Origin: Spizellomyces punctatus DAOM BR117
Taxonomy: Eukaryota; Chytridiomycota; Chytridiomycetes; Spizellomycetales; Spizellomycetaceae
Direction of reading: 5' to 3'
DNA length: 64,000 bases
NCBI RefSeq assembly: GCF_000182565.1
Contig: NW_015971537.1
Coordinates: 1,647,299-1,711,298 of the forward strand
Part shown: positions 35,808-46,440 of the stretch, in pieces
How positions within the stretch are numbered: the stretch's first letter is position 1
Layout of the letters: every line of letters starts with the position of its first letter
Translations under genes and position numbers: made by a program
Notes under the pieces: generated by a model
The model's database searches: none
What the model was told of the DNA's origin: nothing
What the model saw: only the letters and a program-made list of their open reading frames with translations

Positions 35808-36380
35808 TCATGATCTCAAAAAAACATCGGCGTACCCCGGAATGTGATATCCGACAATGCTGCGTCTCCCTAGAAACATATCAGAATTCTTCAATTCCGT
35901 GCTAATGAACCTTGTCAATATCTACGCTCACCAATCATTTCCCCAACAACAAAGAATCCTCCAATTTTGATTCCCTCAACTACCAGCTTTCCAGTCTGTC
36001 GAAGCGTTACCTTCCTCCATTCTCCGGTGCGAATCATTTTGGTGGATCTCTGCAATCCTGTGAGCCCTTCACTGAGGTTTGGAATTCCGATATTGTTGTA
36101 TGTGGCGACCGTTTTGAAAAATTCAACGCCGACCTTGGTGTAGTAGATAACAGGATCTACAAACCCTAATGGTGGCAAGTTGACAGGTGAGCGGAAATTT
36201 AAGGAAACTTTACGGTATCTCAGAAAGAGAACGCACTCCCTTCAACTCCGACCCAATACGGGAGGATAGGACTAAATCAGAGGGCCTAGCCTTCTATTTT
36301 CTCTTTCTATTCATCTGAACAAACTCACGTGTGGCGCTCTCCAATGTTTTCGAAAGGGCGGTTGGATTCAGTCTTTGCAT
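35808..36380 (-). CDS. ATP20: ATP synthase subunit g (ATP20)
   Basis: Small Fo subunit involved in dimerisation of mitochondrial ATP synthase. Exon 1 starts at 36380 (MQRLNPTALSKTLESAT). Exon 2 encodes NFRSPVNLPPLGFVDPVIYY, YTKVGVEFFKTVATYNN, RTGEWRKVTLRQTGKLVVEG and GGFFVVGEMIG. A further intron (donor GTGAGC near 35924) leads to a last exon with RRSIVGYHIPGYADVF, stop at 35808. That last junction recreates the family GEMIGRR-x-IVGY tail; the unspliced reading would stop sooner at 35915 after RRY. I prefer the spliced form. It ends about 170 bases from the DNAI7 stop. Confidence 0.85.
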
Positions 36381-36555
36381 CGAAATATTTCGACAGATGA
36401 TCTTCTTGCTTGAAGGGAGGTTAATGAATGGTAACATGCGGTACATACTCGTCTTCTTTGCAGGAAGGTTTGGAGGGCAGTGAGCACACGCCAGCGTTTG
36501 CATTACGTGATTAAAACTCACGTGCTCGATCGCCTGTGTGACAGCAAATAACACC

Positions 36556-37012
36556 ATGGCAACAAGACTAGCCCAGAGGCCAAAGATCCGCCCTCGCAAG
36601 CGTCAACGCCGACTAGTCAATTTCACCGTGATGCGACCGATTGACAGAATTAAGAAGCCGTTGGTCTTGCGACCCCCAAAGGTCATGTCGGCCACTCCGT
36701 GTGCCGTTGAAGTTGCCACGCTTTTCAACTGCTGGTGAGTTGTTCAGCCTGCCATGATCCTTTATGCGACGGTTACATAATTGACGCAATGCACACTGGT
36801 AGGCGGGCCCTGAGCGTTGACTCGAAACAGTGTGCGGATTCAGCAAAATCTCTCATGACATGCATGGCCGCACAAGTGAGTGATAACTGTGACCTTCCGT
36901 GGTTACCTGCGACTAATGCTTTGGCTGATAGGGCAAGTCAACTGGGTCGTCCCGATCTGTCGACCAAATCAATTTCTGGTTGGCAAAAGCACGTAGAAAG
37001 AAGCAGCTATAG
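36556..37012 (+). CDS. MRP10: Mitochondrial small ribosomal subunit protein mS37 (Mrp10/CHCHD1)
   Basis: Twin CX9C (CHCH) protein of the mitoribosome small subunit. Three exons: 36556-36733, about 36802-36877 and about 36933-37012. The basic N-terminus MATRLAQRPKIRPRKRQRR is followed by PKVMSATPCAVEVATLFNCW with the first CX9C, then the second in CADSAKSLMTCM. The tail is INFWLAKARRKKQL. The joined phases keep the two Cys pairs in frame. Size about 110 residues. Imported into the intermembrane space or matrix by the Mia40 route in relatives. Confidence 0.88.
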
Positions 37013-37159
37013 AACAGTAGTTCCCAATCAACCTTCGCCCTCCACTTACAACCGCTAGATCACCTTCCAAACTACCATCTGTAATTTATCACCCTGTCCT
37101 TAACAATATTTGCAAATACATTTTGAGTTTACAAAGACGACGGTGCATGACGAAGACTG

Positions 37160-39552
37160 CTATACAGTCATCATCGTGTCTCTGAGGGCGTCCCGAGCCG
37201 TACGGTCAGTTATGATAGGGAACGCGACAACATTTGCCATACTGGACATTGGAAATTGCGTTACGTGATGTATCAAGACAACAAAGGGGGAAGGACGGAT
37301 AACTTACTATAATCCGACGGCGATTGACATTGCTCGTGTCATCATACTAGCAGACAGTCCATGAGAATTGAAATGAAGCGTTTGTCTTGACCTCAGAAAG
37401 TGTCTTACTCTATTCCGAAAGCCGTCCCGCTAGAGGTAGCATCTTTTGCAAGCGCTGCCATCACCCCTCGCACTCCAATGCCACCAGGTACCAACCAGAT
37501 AATGCCTTAAAAGCCAGGTTTAGTCAATCGTTTTGCAGCCGTTGAAAACATAGAACTGGCTTGTGATTTTTTCTCCCTCACCTGCCAAGGTTGCTCCGAC
37601 CGCAATCTCATTCTTTCGTCGGGCGTAAAGGTTTGCAGCCATAGCAATCGAGAAAGCTGCCATACCCGCGGTAATGTCCTTTTAGGGCGGCAAAATGAGC
37701 TGTGCGTAAATCGTGTGACTTCAACATTATCCTTACGCTGTTGAACCATTGACTCGCAAGCAAACTGACACAGTAGCCTAAGAGGGAGGCTAAGCTCATA
37801 TGTGGCCATTGCCACGGATATGCCCGAAGATTGATCATGATGGAAATATTCATCTACTAGAAATAAGCTTCTCGGATTGACTTATAACGGTATAAGAGCA
37901 CTCACCGGAATCCATAGTGGCAGCCGCCAGAAGTCTATGGCGGTTCTTCCTGGTACTGGACATGCATCAATGCCTGAGTCCTCCCATGCATCGAAGAGTT
38001 CGAATAAGTGAACGGCGATGCGAGACCCGGTAGACAGACCATATCTGGACCGGCAGAAGGTAATGATATGAATCCCGAGATCGCCATTACTGCAAGTGTG
38101 TCCGGCATCTTACCCAAGTTTAAGTGCTCGGATAAATGCTTGAAACATCCGCACTGATCCGGCCACAGGGTTCGAGCTACCTACCTCCAGCATACCTAAA
38201 GTGCTACAAGACATTTAATGTACTGAGGCATCTCTTGCAGCATGGCACGCTGAACTCACATAGCAGTTCCCGGTAACAGTTGACACACCCCACCAAGGCT
38301 AACCACTTCGTGGCAAAGGCCCTTTCCCGTACCAGAAATAGCACTCCAGAAACCAAATGGCTCTATGAACCGGGCAATTGCTGCTACTGCCATTGCCGCT
38401 AATAACTCGACTGCTCCCTCGAGGCCAAACAAATCAGACAAATAGAGGCAAAAGCTTGTGAACGCTCCCAAAAACAATGCTGCTAGTCCGTCCGCCCAGG
38501 AGCCTTTGAATAATAGCACCACGATCACCCCGCTTTGCATTGCCCCTGCCATAATGCGTAAGAAACGGTGATAGTCCCCTGGAGATGTCATGATAGTCTC
38601 CAACTCTGCAAGACAGCAGTCCATGTCCACATCTGATGGTTTCTCAGGTGTTGATGGGCGATCTGGGCGATCCGATACAGGGGCGCGACCAAGTTCCACA
38701 GCATCAGCTACTCGATTACTGTGTTGTATCGTCATGGACGACACAGACACCTTTCCTTTTTCGCTAGCCGAACTCATCCTGCGTGAGTTGGACGATCCAC
38801 CTTTGTTGAATACTCCTAGCTTAGAAGCCCGTCTAGCAAGTTGGTCTACATCGTGTAGTTTTCCGATATGTACAGCGTAACAGTATGACAAGTATTGGAC
38901 CCTGCAGGGATGTCGTGCAGATCCGTCGCCGATAGCGACCATTAAAGTAGTTGGTAAGCAAAATAGTGAGATGGGAATGTTCAACTCCTCAGCAGCGTGC
39001 GCTATTCGGTGTTCTACTCGGTATAATGGTGCACCATAACTGGATAACCCCATCGCCAACCCACATAGCATGTCTGCCTCCCGGCTGTCGCGGGGTGCGC
39101 CTGTTGAGGACCATGGTATAGGAAGTCGGCTAAACGAGGGCGCACTGATTGGGTGAGGAAAGTAGCCTGCGCTGGTGTTGAAGCTAGCAGATCTGGATAC
39201 TGGAAACCTCAACGGGTTAGAGTGCTAGGGGCGGGAAACGCGCTAAGCCCGCTTACCCAACCGCGAAGGACGCACCAGACTTCATCAAAACCTGCTCTAA
39301 AAGATTGGATGTTGAAGGCCGTGCACTAAAGGACTTGGACAGCCTTCTACGTAACCCTCCAAATCCTCCCTGGGTTGCGGAAGAGCTGACAGATGCCGAT
39401 GAGCCATACTGAGATGGAGCTGGTGTCTTCCTGTGCTCTCTGCTCAGCTCGGTGATATCCCCCAGATTGTCCTCCGCTTCGTCCGCTTCAGCTACGCTTG
39501 CCTCGAGGTCTTCGAGGGGTACGTACACTCGCTCTATATTGGAACGTGGCAT
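37160..39552 (-). CDS. ThrE-like (DUF1212) multipass membrane protein
   Basis: Member of the ThrE/Prm10 family of putative amino-acid exporters. The ATG at 39552 begins an acidic, Ser-rich cytoplasmic N-terminus. The ThrE core starts in the exon at about 39212-38256: DMLCGLAMGLSSYGAPLYRVE, IPISLFCLPTTLMVAIGDGS, an internal Ser-rich insert, DYHRFLRIMAGAMQSGVIVV and FLGAFTSFCLYLSDLFGLEG, then GGVCQLLPGTAM. Smaller exons to the left add more membrane helices (MAAFSIAMAANLYARR, GIIWLVPGGIGVRG, MANVVAFPIITDRTARD) and stop with TAG at 37160. About nine or ten membrane segments. The substrate is unknown; yeast Prm10 is pheromone-regulated. The junctions between 38256 and 37400 are approximate. Confidence 0.82.
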
Positions 39553-39792
39553 ACTTGATGCTTGTTAGTCGATATCTAGTTGGGTGTGAGAGTGACGGAT
39601 TTTTGGACCAGTAGGTTACTCGTCATTTGATAAGCTATAAATAGTACGGATGCGTAGAACTGACAGTGCCAGTGGGGGTTATGACGAATTCCGGAAGAAC
39701 GAGAGTCTCTTCCAGTCATTGACAACCTTACCAAGAGAACAGTTCTCATAGCTTTAAAAACCAGCTAGACGAATACTGCCTGCTACGGAAAG

Positions 39793-40551
39793 ATGCGTCA
39801 TCCTTCTTACCCTTCTCAAAACCTTGATGGAAGCAAAACCAAATCCTATAGCAACCTCTACAGTGGGCCCTCTTCCAATGATCTCTACAGGCCGCCATCA
39901 ACCGGCTCACTTTACAGTGCACCTTCTTCCAATTCCCTTTTCCAAGCTCCTCCAGCGGGCGACAAGCAACAGAGTACTGGCAATCCTGGACAGCTTGGCG
40001 CGGGAAGCTATAATTATTACAAGAGCAGTGGAGGAAATTCCGGATTTGCTGCTGGAGGCAGTTTGCCCAATGTGAATGACCCGGAAGCTGGTTTGGATAG
40101 CGATGAACCCCATCTGGAAAGAGGACGTCGTCCATCCATGCTTCAAGTTTTTGGAAGCGAGCTGAAAAAGAGCTGGGCGAGTCTTGGAAGTCTAACGGTA
40201 ATGTGTTCTGATATGCACTTTTACCACTGTTCGGTTGCTAAACTTGAAACACTTCTGAAGGCACAAGCTGCTACTGCTCTTATGGGTACGAATAATCCCC
40301 TTAGCCGTGAAAGCAGTTCCACTGATATCCTACCTGGGTCTGGATATACTCCTCGCGGGTATGACGAAGAATCCGGTGCGTCGGTGAATGCCGGTAACCC
40401 CAATCTGGACAGTAATATGCCGGGCGGTCTTTTTTCGTACCTCTCCTCGCCAAGAGGTTCCATTGTGGCAACGGATCAGCACATCCTTCCTCGCCATACT
40501 AGTAGTCGTCAACAAGCAGCGGGAAGAAAACAGAGCATTTTGCCCTCCTGA
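39793..40551 (+). CDS. Unknown low-complexity protein with LYxxPSS repeats
   Basis: Not recognised. Two exons (39793-40197 and about 40261-40551), about 230 residues, no membrane segment or signal peptide. The first half has tandem units of about 9-11 residues: SNLYSGPSS, NDLYRPPSTG, SLYSAPSSN and SLFQAPPAG, then Gly/Asn/Tyr-rich sequence. A conserved-looking patch is GRRPSMLQVFGSELKKSWASLGSLT. The rest is Ser/Pro/Gly-rich. Probably disordered. The repeats resemble short linear docking motifs, but no partner can be named. It sits between ThrE and the carnitine enzyme, divergent from ThrE with 240 bases between starts. Confidence 0.6.
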   Translation: MRHPSYPSQNLDGSKTKSYSNLYSGPSSNDLYRPPSTGSLYSAPSSNSLFQAPPAGDKQQSTGNPGQLGAGSYNYYKSSGGNSGFAAGGSLPNVNDPEAGLDSDEPHLERGRRPSMLQVFGSELKKSWASLGSLTVMCSDMHFYHCSVAKLETLLKAQAATALMGTNNPLSRESSSTDILPGSGYTPRGYDEESGASVNAGNPNLDSNMPGGLFSYLSSPRGSIVATDQHILPRHTSSRQQAAGRKQSILPS

Positions 40552-40758
40552 ATATCGGTGTAAAGAGTGTCAATTTTCGTGCATGTATATCAATTGACAT
40601 TTGGGGTTATATACCAGACTGCTGGCATTGAGACATGATACCCATACGGCTGATAAATAGGAGCTTCTACACAATTGTTTTTTGTGATGGGTTCATGTTT
40701 GTTATGTTGTAAAGAAGTGCCCTATAAGTTATCACACGTGTTCTATATTCACCATGCG

Positions 40759-42193
40759 TTATTTCCGTACGTCCAAAACCCGCAGCTTGTCCTTGAAATC
40801 ATCCCAATCCACATATGCCCCTTTCAGATGCCTATCGCCTGACGCAGCGTCGAACTCAGCGCGCCCGTGCAGTACTCTTCTATTTGCGAAAATTACGCAA
40901 TCTCCAGGTTGCAGCAGCATCCTGTACGTCAATTTTGGGTCACGCAGTATTTCCTCAAACTTGGCAAAAGCTTTGTAGAAAGGTCCCACCAAGTGCTCTT
41001 CTGCTTCAAGCGGACCTTGGAAAGGAGGGGCATAATAGACCATCCTTTGCTCGTTTAAGTCGTCTTCGACAATCGTGGGACGTCGGAAATGCATGTGGTG
41101 CCCGTCATTAATATAATGAAAAGTAACCGGGACCTGCGTGAGTACGCTATAGTCCTCCGGATGCATTGTCTTAAGAATCTCAACGGCTTTGAAGGAATCA
41201 AGAAAGATGGATTCACCGCCGGTCACCGAGTTTTTGAGACAGTGAAGGAACTGGAGACCTGGCGGCGCTTCAAAGTACCTAAGAAAGACCACAGACAAAA
41301 TCATCAGGATTTTCGCTTGATGACCACTTGGGAAAACAACAATCGTACATGAGATCCATGTGAAGCCCTAAATCCAATGATGTGTATGCGATATTCTTGG
41401 CATCTGGAATACTTTTCACGTCCCAGGAAGTCCCATAAAATGTCTCACGAATACACCCAAACCTCCGTCCGATATTCTCCACCTCCTTATCCTTCGTCGG
41501 GGCATTCCGAATAAAGCATAATCCGTAATCCCGAAGTTCCTCCAAAGCTTTCCGGAGTCCGTCATTAGAAGAGATAAAATGTTGATAGTCCACCGAGCGC
41601 TTCCTCTGATCATACATATCGCCATCCCAGTATACAGGTTTGAAGAGTGCGTTGCGTCGTTGGCGGACCGCCTGAGGGGAATAATCTTGCTTCTGAAGCC
41701 AAGCAACATCCACTACACTTGTGTGGGCTTCAGAACGAGATCTGTGATTTGCATGGGGGCGGAGACTTCCGCTTGGCCACTTGATTTCAAGGTGCGGACC
41801 ATTCCCACCTTCGACTATCGAGATAGACTCGGGCTTAATGGAAAGGGCAACATCCCCGGAAGAATGCAATTTTTGACGATTTGAAGGGTGGACGCACAGT
41901 GGGCATTGACAGTTATCTCTTAACCAAGAATAGTTAAATTTACTACACGAGGGTGAGGCCGAAGGACCCCACTGAATTTCAATGTGAGTGTCCTTGCGGT
42001 CAACCTTGATCTTGCTTGCTATTGTAGAGTGGAATGTGCGAATACCATGTTGATGCTGCAAAACAAAAAGAAGGTAAATACGGGACGGTTCCTTTCCGCA
42101 ATACTGGAGCAGACTTTTAACACGCACGATGAATTGTCCATGTCGTAGCGCACCGCACAGGAGGACGCTCGCCTTGGTCAATCGCTTCAGCAT
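40759..42193 (-). CDS. Gamma-butyrobetaine dioxygenase-like Fe(II)/2-oxoglutarate enzyme
   Basis: Fe(II)/2OG dioxygenase of carnitine biosynthesis (BBOX/TMLHE family). ATG at 42193; one intron at about 41352-41285. The N-terminus looks like a mitochondrial presequence, then the family zinc module (FNYSWLRDNCQCPLCVHP) and the jelly roll. Iron ligands: HMD in LGLHMDLMY, the distal His in NRRVLHGR, with Arg close by; also NAPTKDKEVENIGRRFG, PPGLQFLHCLKNSVTGGES and LKGAYVDWDDFKDKLRVL, the same end as BBOX1. Overall pattern is closer to gamma-butyrobetaine hydroxylase than to trimethyllysine hydroxylase, but substrate cannot be fixed from sequence alone. The frame extends upstream of 42193 only with GTG; the ATG is preferred. 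Confidence 0.85.
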
Positions 42194-42446
42194 GCTGTCG
42201 GTGGATGAACGGAGCGCGGGAATGGCCACCGCGTGCTCTACTCTCCCGTGGTTTGATTTTCAATGAAAGCTGTAAGATGTGCTCCTTTGTATATACCAAT
42301 CCAATTACTGGACAATTCACACTATAGCTGTTTCCTTTGAATCGTTTCTATATTATCGGGCATTGTTGTATTGCATAATTAGAGCTGCGGATGTGCATCC
42401 TAATCCTACAGAAACATCCCGTCCTTGCCCATGTTAGCTAACAATT

Positions 42447-43680
42447 TCAGCCTAACAGTTGATGTGCTTCTTTAGCTATCTGACGAATGACTGGAGCGTC
42501 CGCCGAGCCAGTGGCATCCAACTCCATGATGCTGCCTTCGTCATGTGGAAGCACGCGATTAAAGGCTCCGATTGTAGCGGAGACCATGAGGATGATAGAT
42601 TGCTGTATCTGCTTGCGACAGGAGCGTCCACGGCGGCAGTTGCTTCATCCACTACCTTGGCCACGCAGTCCAGCTGACGTTGACCTACTGGAAGCTTGCT
42701 GCCGCCTTCTACAACCGGAGCATCGAGTTTTCTGGACAGTGACGACACGTAATCTTTAAACCCTACCACATCGTCTGTGCATATGTATTGTATGCTAGCT
42801 TCCCGCGAATGGTGCTGATAAACACGATGACTCCTGCCAAATCATTTGGTATGATCGCAGCGTCTTCAAACCTAGTAAAGCTCAATCGCGATGGTCAACC
42901 CCATTACTGACGTCGGACGTTTGAATAATGCGAAAGGGCGGTGACGAGAGTTGACTTTCTCAAACCAGTGCAACCCACAATGCCAAAGATTTTCGCGAGG
43001 TTTTATTTCAGCGGCAAATCCGACTCTTACATCGCACCCATGGAGTGCCCTGAACGCAATCTCGCCTGCTGAGGGCCAGAACTGTTTAGGGAATCATCTC
43101 GAGTGGCAGCAAAAACCACAGCCGAGTGGCTTTGTACAAGATCGACTTCATTGTCGACAGGAGCCTTTACTCTCTCGGCCGAAACTCGACTGGTAATAAC
43201 GGAGCAGGGCAGTCTAAATGATACCTAGGACTGTATAGAGTGCTGATGTTGAACAGAAGAGACAGGACGGCGCTTGAGAAGTGCCCCTCTGCCTGGTGTA
43301 GCAAGTATTTAAGATGGCCTCCTTGTACTCAAATACGCATGGATTTCTCCGTTTTCATCCGGGTTTTAAGATGAGTAGTCTTTGCAATACGCCTATGGCC
43401 AACTCTCCTCCTCGTGTAGAGCACATGGAGCATATTCCAAAATGTTCCCGCAACCGTCGTAAACCAGCACGTTGAGATGCTGCACGCAAAAGTAGCGTGT
43501 GCGGTCTTTGTTCTGAATAACATTGCCGTCCTGGATACATACTTGTATGCAAAACGACGTCGTATTGTCCGCGGAGAACTGTTAGTTATTTTCATGCACA
43601 GATTTGCAGCTGGTAGAAGACACTGTAAGCACTCCTAGTTGTGATTCTTATCATGGGCTGTTCCATCATATCCTTTAATA
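42447..43680 (-). CDS. Unknown multi-exon gene with conserved-looking C-terminus
   Basis: Not recognised. The 3' half is well supported by splicing and phase. Approximate exons are 43295-43240, 43196-43051, 42978-42921, 42844-42643 and 42595-42447, with the stop at 42447. The deduced chain has APVDNEVDLVQSHSAVVF, GAIKSTLVTALSHYSNVRRQ, QYICTDDVVGFKDYVSSL, LPVGQRQLDCVAKIQQSI, ILMVSATIGAFNRVLPHDEG and a tail APVIRQIAKEAHQLLG. Introns of 40-80 bases with GT and AG keep one frame. Upstream, a frame at about 43590-43415 (CIQDGNVIQNKDRTRY, LNVLVYDGCGNILEYAP) may be the first exons, with an ATG near 43680, or a separate gene. No domain recognised. It could be a conserved fungal orphan. Confidence 0.5.
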
Positions 43681-43845
43681 GCGACCTTGGCCTCTCCTCG
43701 TTGACCAGGATATCTACTCCGGACATGCAAGACATTTAATGCCATAATCCATCGGTCACGGGCTTCGGACAAGGTGATGAGTCAACTGTCGTGTGCGAAC
43801 CTTCTTGAACAATTCCTTTCAATTCTCAGTCGCTACCTATAGAAC

Positions 43846-44757
43846 ATGGCAGTCGACGCAAGCAAAAAGCTGTCCGCAGAAGAATACGATAAGCTCAGTG
43901 AAGCTGATCGGGAGGCGTATGACAAGGCAAGAAAAGAAAAGGAAGATGCAGAACAAGCAAGTCTGTTGGTATTGTTTAACGAAGATGTCATGACATCTCC
44001 CTAACGCCCGTTTGATATCGCTCTAAACAGGTCTTCCATACACTTGGAAGCAGACCCTGCAGGAGGTCGACATTACTGTACAGGTACCAAAGGGCATCAA
44101 GGGGCGAGAACTCAACGTGCTCATCCAGAAGCGACGACTGAAAGCGGGTTTGAAGGGCCAGGATCCTATCCTGGAGGTAAATAGTTGTCAACTTCGTGCT
44201 CTGTCCTTGCCTCAGCCAACGAAAACCAATAGGGAGAATTATGTAATGACATCAAAGTAGACGATAGCACATGGACTTTGGGTATGACTTGCGAGCTCGA
44301 CTCTGAACTGACAATGCATGTCTCACTCCTGACTACACGTACAGATAATGGTGAACTCTTGATACATCTGGAGAAAGTAAATCAGATGGAATGGTGGAAG
44401 AACGTGTTAACACACCACCCGGAGATCGATACGACCAAGATCCAGCCGGAGAATTCTAAATTGTCGGATTTAGATGGAGAGACCAGGGCAATGGTGGAAA
44501 AGATGATGGTAGATAGTCAAATGCCGCTTGATTGGTACCGTCCCTTTCGCTGAAGTGTCTACCTTGGTGCCAGTTTGATCAGCAGCAGAAGCAAATGGGA
44601 AAGCCAACCAGCGATGAAAGAAAAAAAGCGGAGATGCTAAAGAAATTCCAGGAACAAGTGCGTGAATGATGTTTTGCTGCAACAGCGTCATTTGTGGCTA
44701 ACTAGAGCCCTGAATTAGCATCCCGAAATGGACTTTAGCAATGCAAAGTTCAGCTGA
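43846..44757 (+). CDS. NUDC: NudC nuclear-distribution protein
   Basis: Dynein/LIS1 pathway co-chaperone with a CS (p23-like) domain. Exons start at 43846 and end with TGA at 44757. N-terminus [16 protein letters not shown] then a Lys/Glu-rich helix, [75 protein letters not shown] and the NudC signature [20 protein letters not shown] final pair of exons gives [18 protein letters not shown] and [12 protein letters not shown], the invariant end. The animal-type N-terminal dimerisation domain is absent, as in short fungal NudC. Three or more introns placed by phase. Confidence 0.92.
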
Positions 44758-44957
44758 TCGTCGGGCGCAATACTGGGATCCATTGTATATGAATCTTCCT
44801 GGAAATTGTAAAGCAAGTGAAACGAATTTGAAAACCACATGGTTTGCCCCGAGAGCAAAACTCTTACGAAAACATCGTCGATGTGCAAGGGATGAATATT
44901 CAATACTAACGAAAGATCTAAAATGCATAAATTACAAAAGACTACATAGTTGCCTAT

Positions 44958-46154
44958 TTACAAGAAATCGCGCTTCTTCGCGGTGCGTTGATATGGTCTA
45001 AACACCCATTCGGTGTCTGCCTCCGTGATATCCACTGTTCCCAGCTTGATTTCGTATACTAAACATGATGCATCCAGTTAGCTTCATTGCTTTCATGATG
45101 GGTACAGAAGTATACGTACATCGCATCTCAAAACGAGGTCCAACCTCAGCCAATTGGACTTCGTTCCCGATTTTATGGTAGACATGATGTCTGAATGATA
45201 TAAAGTCGCTCTCATTCGCAAAAGTCATTACACGCTTGCTGTCCTCCTTCGGGACTGGGAATAGATATTTCAAGATGTTTTGCGCCTAATGCAATAACGC
45301 GTGAGCACGCCGTCCTGTCCATATTCGAGGATAAGCCAAGAACGTACCCGATTTCCCAGCTTCGAGTTGAAGTTGTGAAATATTAAATGTGGATACTGTT
45401 CGGACACTGTGCCCCTGTCCGCGATATCATGGCGCAAGACGACGTTGTGAAGGGTAAAGAAAGCGGTTGGACCATATGGAAAGTGGCACACCACCATACC
45501 ATCTACAGAACAGGATACTCAGTAGCGGAACTATAGAGAACAGGTCATCAGTTTCACAGACCTGGTTGGCCCCTGTGCTCATGCAGAATGATGAGATCCG
45601 TAGCGTCATTGCTGCGACAGGCGTCAACAATTTCTTTCAGTACGTAATTACCACGATTGATTCGTTGCGAATTCGGAAACATTAGGCGCATTTCCTTTGC
45701 AAACTGTTGCAGACGACTGCTTGGGTCGCGGGAAGTTGTAATAAGAATTTTGGGATCGTGGACGCCGGCCTGGGCATACTCGTCATCGATGTGGTTTGTA
45801 GGCACTGTAGATGGATGTCAATTCCTACCACTAGCAGTGGAGTTAAAGTTTCCTATAATACACTGACCATTCTGGTTCTCGTCATACTGCAGTTCTTTCC
45901 TCAACTCTTCAGCTTCCTGTCGTAAAGACCCTGATAATGGCTTCCCCGCTAAAGCACAAGAGATCAAGACCAGTCAGTCTCAATGCCGACACTATCTCAT
46001 ACACAAATCAAACTATTATGGCACTGGTTTGGTATAACCTACACTCCAAAGCCTCTCGTAGCTCTTGTTTACGCTCATATATTTGCCGATCTTTCGTTTC
46101 CAGAGCTTTACGGTACAGGTACTCCCTCCGCATTCGAGTTTGTCTACGGATCAT
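44958..46154 (-). CDS. IMP4: IMP4 U3 snoRNP protein
   Basis: Brix-domain protein of the small-subunit processome, nucleolar. The ATG at 46154 starts [19 protein letters not shown], the usual Imp4 N-terminus. Following exons give [86 protein letters not shown], the beta hairpin [61 protein letters not shown] and [14 protein letters not shown]. The last exon is [32 protein letters not shown], stop at 44958. Very strong match throughout. Confidence 0.95.
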
Positions 46155-46440
46155 ATTGCAGGTTCGACTTCTATAACCACGGAGATACAATATATAGAGG
46201 CGGATTGGAGGTCTCTTTCACGATAAGGGTTGGCCGTTACAGGCCCGTACAATGTCAACTAAAAAAAGAAAATGACGCTGGTGGACGGACGTTGAACAAT
46301 CATCGGCAACAAGAAATATAACCAAAATTACGTGAGCATCTTTTGGTTCCATCCACAATGTGGCACAGCGTTGTCCGAAATCCGACCATTGTTCCTTCCT
46401 CCTCTTCACAGATCTCGTGAACCTGGTAGGCATTGGAAAG

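Noticed and set aside
42951-43219. Plus-strand small exons (MPKIFARF and following)
   Set aside because: Antisense to better phase-linked minus-strand exons of the unknown gene.
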